From the NCBI RefSeq assembly GCF_029784155.1, contig NC_073693.1, positions 358,065,825-358,129,824 on the forward strand: a stretch of 64,000 bases of DNA, given 5' to 3'. Below the pieces are notes generated by a model. It made no database searches. It was not told the origin of the DNA and saw only the letters and a program-made list of their open reading frames with translations. Origin of the DNA: Uranotaenia lowii. Taxonomy: Eukaryota; Arthropoda; Insecta; Diptera; Culicidae. Of the stretch, positions 59,758 to 64,000 are shown piece by piece. The translations under genes and the position numbers were made by a program. Position 1 is the first letter of the stretch. Each line of letters opens with the position of its first letter.

Positions 59758-61119
59758 TTTTCTTAAAGATTACAGTTCTAGTTTTTTTAAATCCTTGTTT
59801 CGTTTGTTTAATATAAACCCTTTACTTGTGCAATCTTTCATCTTTGATTCGTTTCAGGTTATCTTTTAAAATGGTAACATTGAGAATGATTTTACGTTCA
59901 CATTTCGTTATTTTTTTTAATAAAAATAACAAAACAAATCAATCGTGTTTTAAAACATAAATTGTTTAAATTTATCTACTTAGTTATTGCGTAATTTGCT
60001 AGCGCATTCGTTATGCTCAGTTTTGCACCAGGTTCCTAGAGATGTTGCTTTTCTTTTTGCTGTAATTTTAATCATTTATGCGCTCAGATTTGAACCTTTA
60101 GTATCAAAGATTTGAACTGAAAGTGGATGGTGTAACACAATGTTGTAGATGCGCGTATGACTGAGTAACTTAACAATATACTGACGACAAGTTGTGTTAG
60201 TTGTTGTCGGAATGAGTTCAAAACGGAGCGAGTGGACCAAACAAATACGGTAAAAGTGAAAATCAAAATTTCAAAACTGGAATGTTGAATTCAAATTATA
60301 ACCTACTATATTTTTCACAGATTTTCATATTTTAGGGGTTTTATTTTAAAATTTAGAACCATTTTAGCAAAAGCTCCATTTTTCAGCTAAAGAATATGGT
60401 ACTTTTCTGTTAATCCAGTTAGGATTTCTGAACGTAAGATTTTCCTGAATTCGGATTTCGCGATTTCCATCCCGGTCCTGATCTTGTCTGGCTGAAGTCG
60501 TAGCCGCTTAAAGAATGATCTCGCCGTGTCCAGTTTGTATTAGAAATTGATTCAAAATTCTTTACTTGGATGAATATCTTCACGAAAAATTTCGCTGTCA
60601 AAAAACTACGACCACTTTCTACGGGCACCGCCTACTCTTAGTTGAGAACCCAAAATTTGATGATAAAAAAAGTTCGATTTGCTCTGTTCAAGTTTCGGAA
60701 GCGAAAATATAGCTTGCGATGTCGATCGCCAAGGTAAATTATATATCGTTGGATATGTGAAAGCCTTAACAAATACATATTATAAAATAAGCTGCTAGGT
60801 TTTGTTATATTTTGAATACGATAGTTTTGAGTGGAACGATGTATGGTTCAAAAATGAAAATATCAAAGTATTTATACAGAGAAAATCAAGCAATCTCTGC
60901 TTCAATATACACGCAAATTCAACATAAAACATCAGTTTCAAAATTCATACTACTAACTTAGATGAATTACGAAGCCCATACGTAATGATAACAAAACTAT
61001 GCATACTTATTTGAAACATATTCAAATTTCCAGTACAAACCTCAGAACCTGTTTTTGCAATTATTGAAAAAGTTACAAATTATGAAAAAAAATTAATTTT
61101 CAATTTCTTTCAACTCGTA
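59758..61119. other. AT-rich DNA, nothing recognised
   Basis: Short open frames only, none with a motif. Confidence 0.55.
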
Positions 61120-61670
61120 AACAACAGACCTATCTTGTGCAATTTTTTTCTGAGGATTTCATTGGAAACTGTTTGAGCCACCGCACGGTTCGAGAAATGG
61201 ATTTATGGCTGTTTTCACCATGAATTTCCTACTTTTTTCAATTATTTAAGAAAAAGCTTGTTCGGACTTGAAAATTTTGAACCAAATGAGACGTATATTT
61301 TGTGATTTTTTTTTTTCGAGGAATCCAACGACGCCGATTGCACGCATTGGAAACAAGAGTTATGACTGTTTCACCCTTAATTCCCTTACATTTTTCTAAC
61401 AGTTCCAAAAAAGCATATTTTGCCTTGAAAATTTTGAACCAAATGGGACTTATCTTACGCAATTTTATCCGAGAAATTCAATGGAGGCTTTTTGAGCCCC
61501 CCCCCCTACGCTTCGGAAAATGGATTAATAGCTGTTTTAACCCTCAATTCCCCTACATTTTTCTACTATTTCAGAAAAAAAGCATGTTCGGGCTTCCAAA
61601 TTTTGAACCTAATGGGACGTCTCTTAAGTGATTTTTTTCGAAAAATCCAACGAAGACTATTGGTAAGGAT
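61120..61670. repeat. Degenerate tandem repeat, period about 160-170 bp
   Basis: About three and a half units share TTGAAAATTTTGAACCAAAT, GGGACTTATCTTACGCAATT, GAAATTCAATGGAGGCTTTT and GAAAATGGATTAATAGCTG. The GAACCAAATG landmark is at about 61279, 61436 and 61605. Point changes have spread throughout, so it is old. Confidence 0.85.
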
Positions 61671-61908
61671 CATTCGTCAAACAAAGCACCAGAAACATAA
61701 TGTGAATGTGAATTGTTTGTACTCTACAAACAGACCTATCTACATTTTTGTGTTAATTCTTTGTTTGATGAATCTACGACTCAACGTCCAGTGCAAAATG
61801 CATCGTTTATTAATGGTAAATGAAAACAAAAATCACCTTGACCAGGAATTGAGCTCGAATCATCTGATTACCTCTTCCAATAGACCAAATCGTCAGATGA
61901 AACAAGTC

Positions 61909-63506
61909 AAGCTTGTAGTAATTATTGAAGTAAAAGTAAAAGAATTATACATCGCCAAACGAACACGAAATGGGTAGAAGTAACAAAAGTAGTATAAATA
62001 AAAAAATATATATTTTAAATATATCTACAAAAGAACACGAAATAAGTGGGTTAGTATTTCGTTCAGTGTTAAAAATAAAGAGAGAAAGAAAGAGAACTGA
62101 TAGCAAGAGCTTTTGTTGAGTTACGAAGTACGAGTATGAAAAAAAGAGAAAGAGAATGACGGAGGAAAAAGCTGAACTGGAAAAAGCTGGAAAATCATTC
62201 TAAAAACGATTATTTACGCTAACGGTTGGGTCTAAGTTAGGGTTACCATACCCTTCAACGCCAAAAAGAGTACATTGAAAACGTATTTCAAAATATTTAG
62301 GAGAAACGAGAGAAACCAAGAAATTTTAGTCCATTCAAATAGTTGCAATTACTAGTTGCTAGTTATGTGACATGGAAATTACCTATGACTTTTCAGAAGA
62401 CCTTTTACAAATTGAAAGTTGCTAATTTTCTTGCAGATTTTTAGTGAAAAGCGGAAGGGTCGGGTTAATCGAAGAGATAGAGATCAAAACATCGCAAACA
62501 TGAGAAAATGTTGTATTTCAAAAAGAGTTTAAATTGCTGTTGTGCTCTTCGCCAACTGTTTGGGCGCTAATTGCATATTCAAAGGCGCTGATTGCCTGCA
62601 CAGTTTATTTCGACGTCTGGGAGAAGCTTTTCTCAAAAGCGGTTTTAAAGCTTTCGAATTTGTTGAATTTTAATTATAAGAAAATACTGCTTATTTCATC
62701 AGCAAGAAAACTTCTTTTTAACGAAAAATTTAGATTTTAATCTCGATTTGTGATGCTTTCCATTTTAATTCATCGTTTGGAAAATTCAACAAAGTAGAAA
62801 AACTAAGTTGCGTTCCATGAATGCATAAAGTGTTGCATTTCTGTCCGACTTCTTGTACACACAGGAACACAAACTTAAGAACTGGAAGAAATAAGTCCGT
62901 TGCTCTAATAAAATGTCTTTCAACAAAAAAAAGAGTACAAACCGCAAGATTTCACAAAAAGAAGAGTACGCTCATTTTTCGATCGAAAAAGAGTACATGT
63001 ACTCTTAAAAGAGTACGTATGGTAACCCTAGTCTAAGTCGGCAGAAATTGTTAAAGAAGAATATTAAAAAAATTCTAGTGAAAGAAAGTTCCTACCGACT
63101 GCGCCATTTCTGTCGTGAACTTCTTCCATTTCAATGAACTTTCTTTCACTAGAATTTCTTTAATATTCTTCTGCCGACTAAGACACAACCGTAAGCGTAG
63201 ATAATCGTTTTTAGAATCCTCTCTAGCTTTTTCCAGTTCAGCTTTTTCCTCCGTCATTCTCTTTCTCTTTTTTCCCTACTCGTATTCGTAACTCAACAAA
63301 AGAGCTTGCTATCAGTTCTCTTTCTTTCTCTCTTCATTTTCAACACTGAACGAAATATTAACCAACTTATTTCGTGTTCTTTTGTAGATGTATTTAAAAT
63401 ATAGATTTTTTATTTATACAACTATTATTACTTCTACCCATTTCGTGTTCGTTTGCCGATGTATAATTCTTTTACTTTTACTTCTATTATTACTACAAAG
63501 CTGTAG
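61909..63506. mobile_element. Giant fold-back element (arms about 385 bp) interrupted by a hAT MITE
   Basis: The left arm (61909-62237, continuing at 63031-63092) and right arm (about 63127-63506) are inverted copies at roughly 88-90% identity. Landmarks on both are GTAAAAGTAAAAGAATTATA, AACGAACACGAAATGGGTAG, GAGAAAGAAAGAGAACTGAT, GAATGACGGAGGAAAAAGCT and AATATTAAAAAAATTCTAGT. With the 62238-63030 insertion left out, the palindrome is continuous around a loop of about 35 bp. It is non-coding; the ends and target duplication are not resolved. Confidence 0.85.
62238..63030. mobile_element. hAT-type MITE with 8-bp target duplication
   Basis: A 14-bp perfect inverted repeat, TAGGGTTACCATAC (62238-62251) and GTATGGTAACCCTA (63017-63030), is bounded by identical 8-mers GTCTAAGT (62230-62237 and 63031-63038). 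Eight-base duplications are the hAT hallmark. AAAAGAGTAC words recur inside near both ends (about 62265, 62929, 62963, 62987 and 63006) and resemble the subterminal binding repeats of hAT elements. No transposase is present. Confidence 0.93.
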
Positions 63507-64000
63507 CTTCATAATTCATCGAGTTGAATTCGCTGCTAGATTCTATGGTAGAAAATGCGCTTCCTGCCCCGATTGATGGTGCATATACAGCCCCAGTGGG
63601 GGTTCTCATTATGTCCCTACAGCCACTGATTTTCAGCTTTTGGCATAAATTTGGCAAACGTTTTTATCTACTTTTTCAAGTTTTAGCCCGTTACAAAATA
63701 GACTTTTTCAGGGTCCGAACACAAAACAATGAAAAACAAAAACAACTTACAAATAATAGCTGTTTTCTAAGTTTAAATTAGCGTCCTCTTCAAGATGGTC
63801 ATTATGCCTTTATCTCCCTTATTTCAGTTTTATTTTTACCCAGGGGAAATTTATTTAATATTTATAAATTGGCAAAGATTTCATTATATATTTTTAACCT
63901 TCTTCTAGTTATTTTTATCCAAATTAGTTTCATATTATCTACACAGAGTTTTCTGTTCGTGTGCACATTTCACTATATTCTGTATAAAATTATTGTTTAG
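63507..64000. other. AT-rich DNA to window end
   Basis: There is no recognisable gene or element. The upstream exons of the DIP-like gene, if nearby, are not visible here. Confidence 0.5.

Overview
The window looks like repeat-dense nuclear DNA from a dipteran, most likely a culicid mosquito with a large genome. The evidence is spliced genes with long introns, two transposases with the mosquito-typical DD37E spacing, tRNA-derived SINEs, many TA-flanked and fold-back MITEs, APE-type non-LTR retrotransposons and an LTR element. There are no prokaryotic features. Species cannot be read from the sequence. A 500-base run of N (40593-41092) shows this is an assembly scaffold.

One conventional gene is supported. 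It is on the minus strand and covers about 17.8-52.6 kb, with its 5' exons missing. Seven coding exons (52482-52612, 45669-45876, 45362-45532, 30309-30437, 29438-29875, 19143-19274, 18437-18900) join with consistent splice phases. They encode most of a three-immunoglobulin cell-surface protein of the lachesin/DIP (Dpr-interacting protein) family, followed by an uninterrupted threonine stalk, a histidine run and a hydrophobic C-terminal segment. Two introns of about 10 and 15 kb hold most of the satellite DNA.

From left to right: a decayed DD37E transposase (1.95-2.9 kb); 9-bp minisatellite array 1 (3.46-4.47 kb); a complete LTR retrotransposon without coding capacity (4496-11256; LTRs differing at 1 of 413 bases; 5-bp target duplication) that carries two nested TIR elements; a decayed non-LTR retrotransposon ending in a long (TAA)n tail (11.4-15.8 kb); the 3' end of the DIP-like gene; a run of fold-back elements (17.5-26.5 kb); array 2 (27.9-29.1 kb); immunoglobulin exons; array 3 (36.1-37.4 kb); compound array 4 (40.0-44.1 kb); more immunoglobulin exons; SINEs and a second DD37E element with intact ends (47133-48424); non-LTR fragments; and, at the right end, a giant palindrome interrupted in one arm by a hAT-type MITE with an 8-bp target duplication.

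The most unusual signal is the family of 9-bp minisatellites. Four arrays, in both orientations, use units that form a chain of single-base changes (AAAATTGTC, AAAATTGAC, AAAAATGAC, AAAAATTAC, AAAAATGAA). All keep period 9, and array 2 reads as 137 units with no length change. The long open frames across these arrays are a by-product of the period, not genes.
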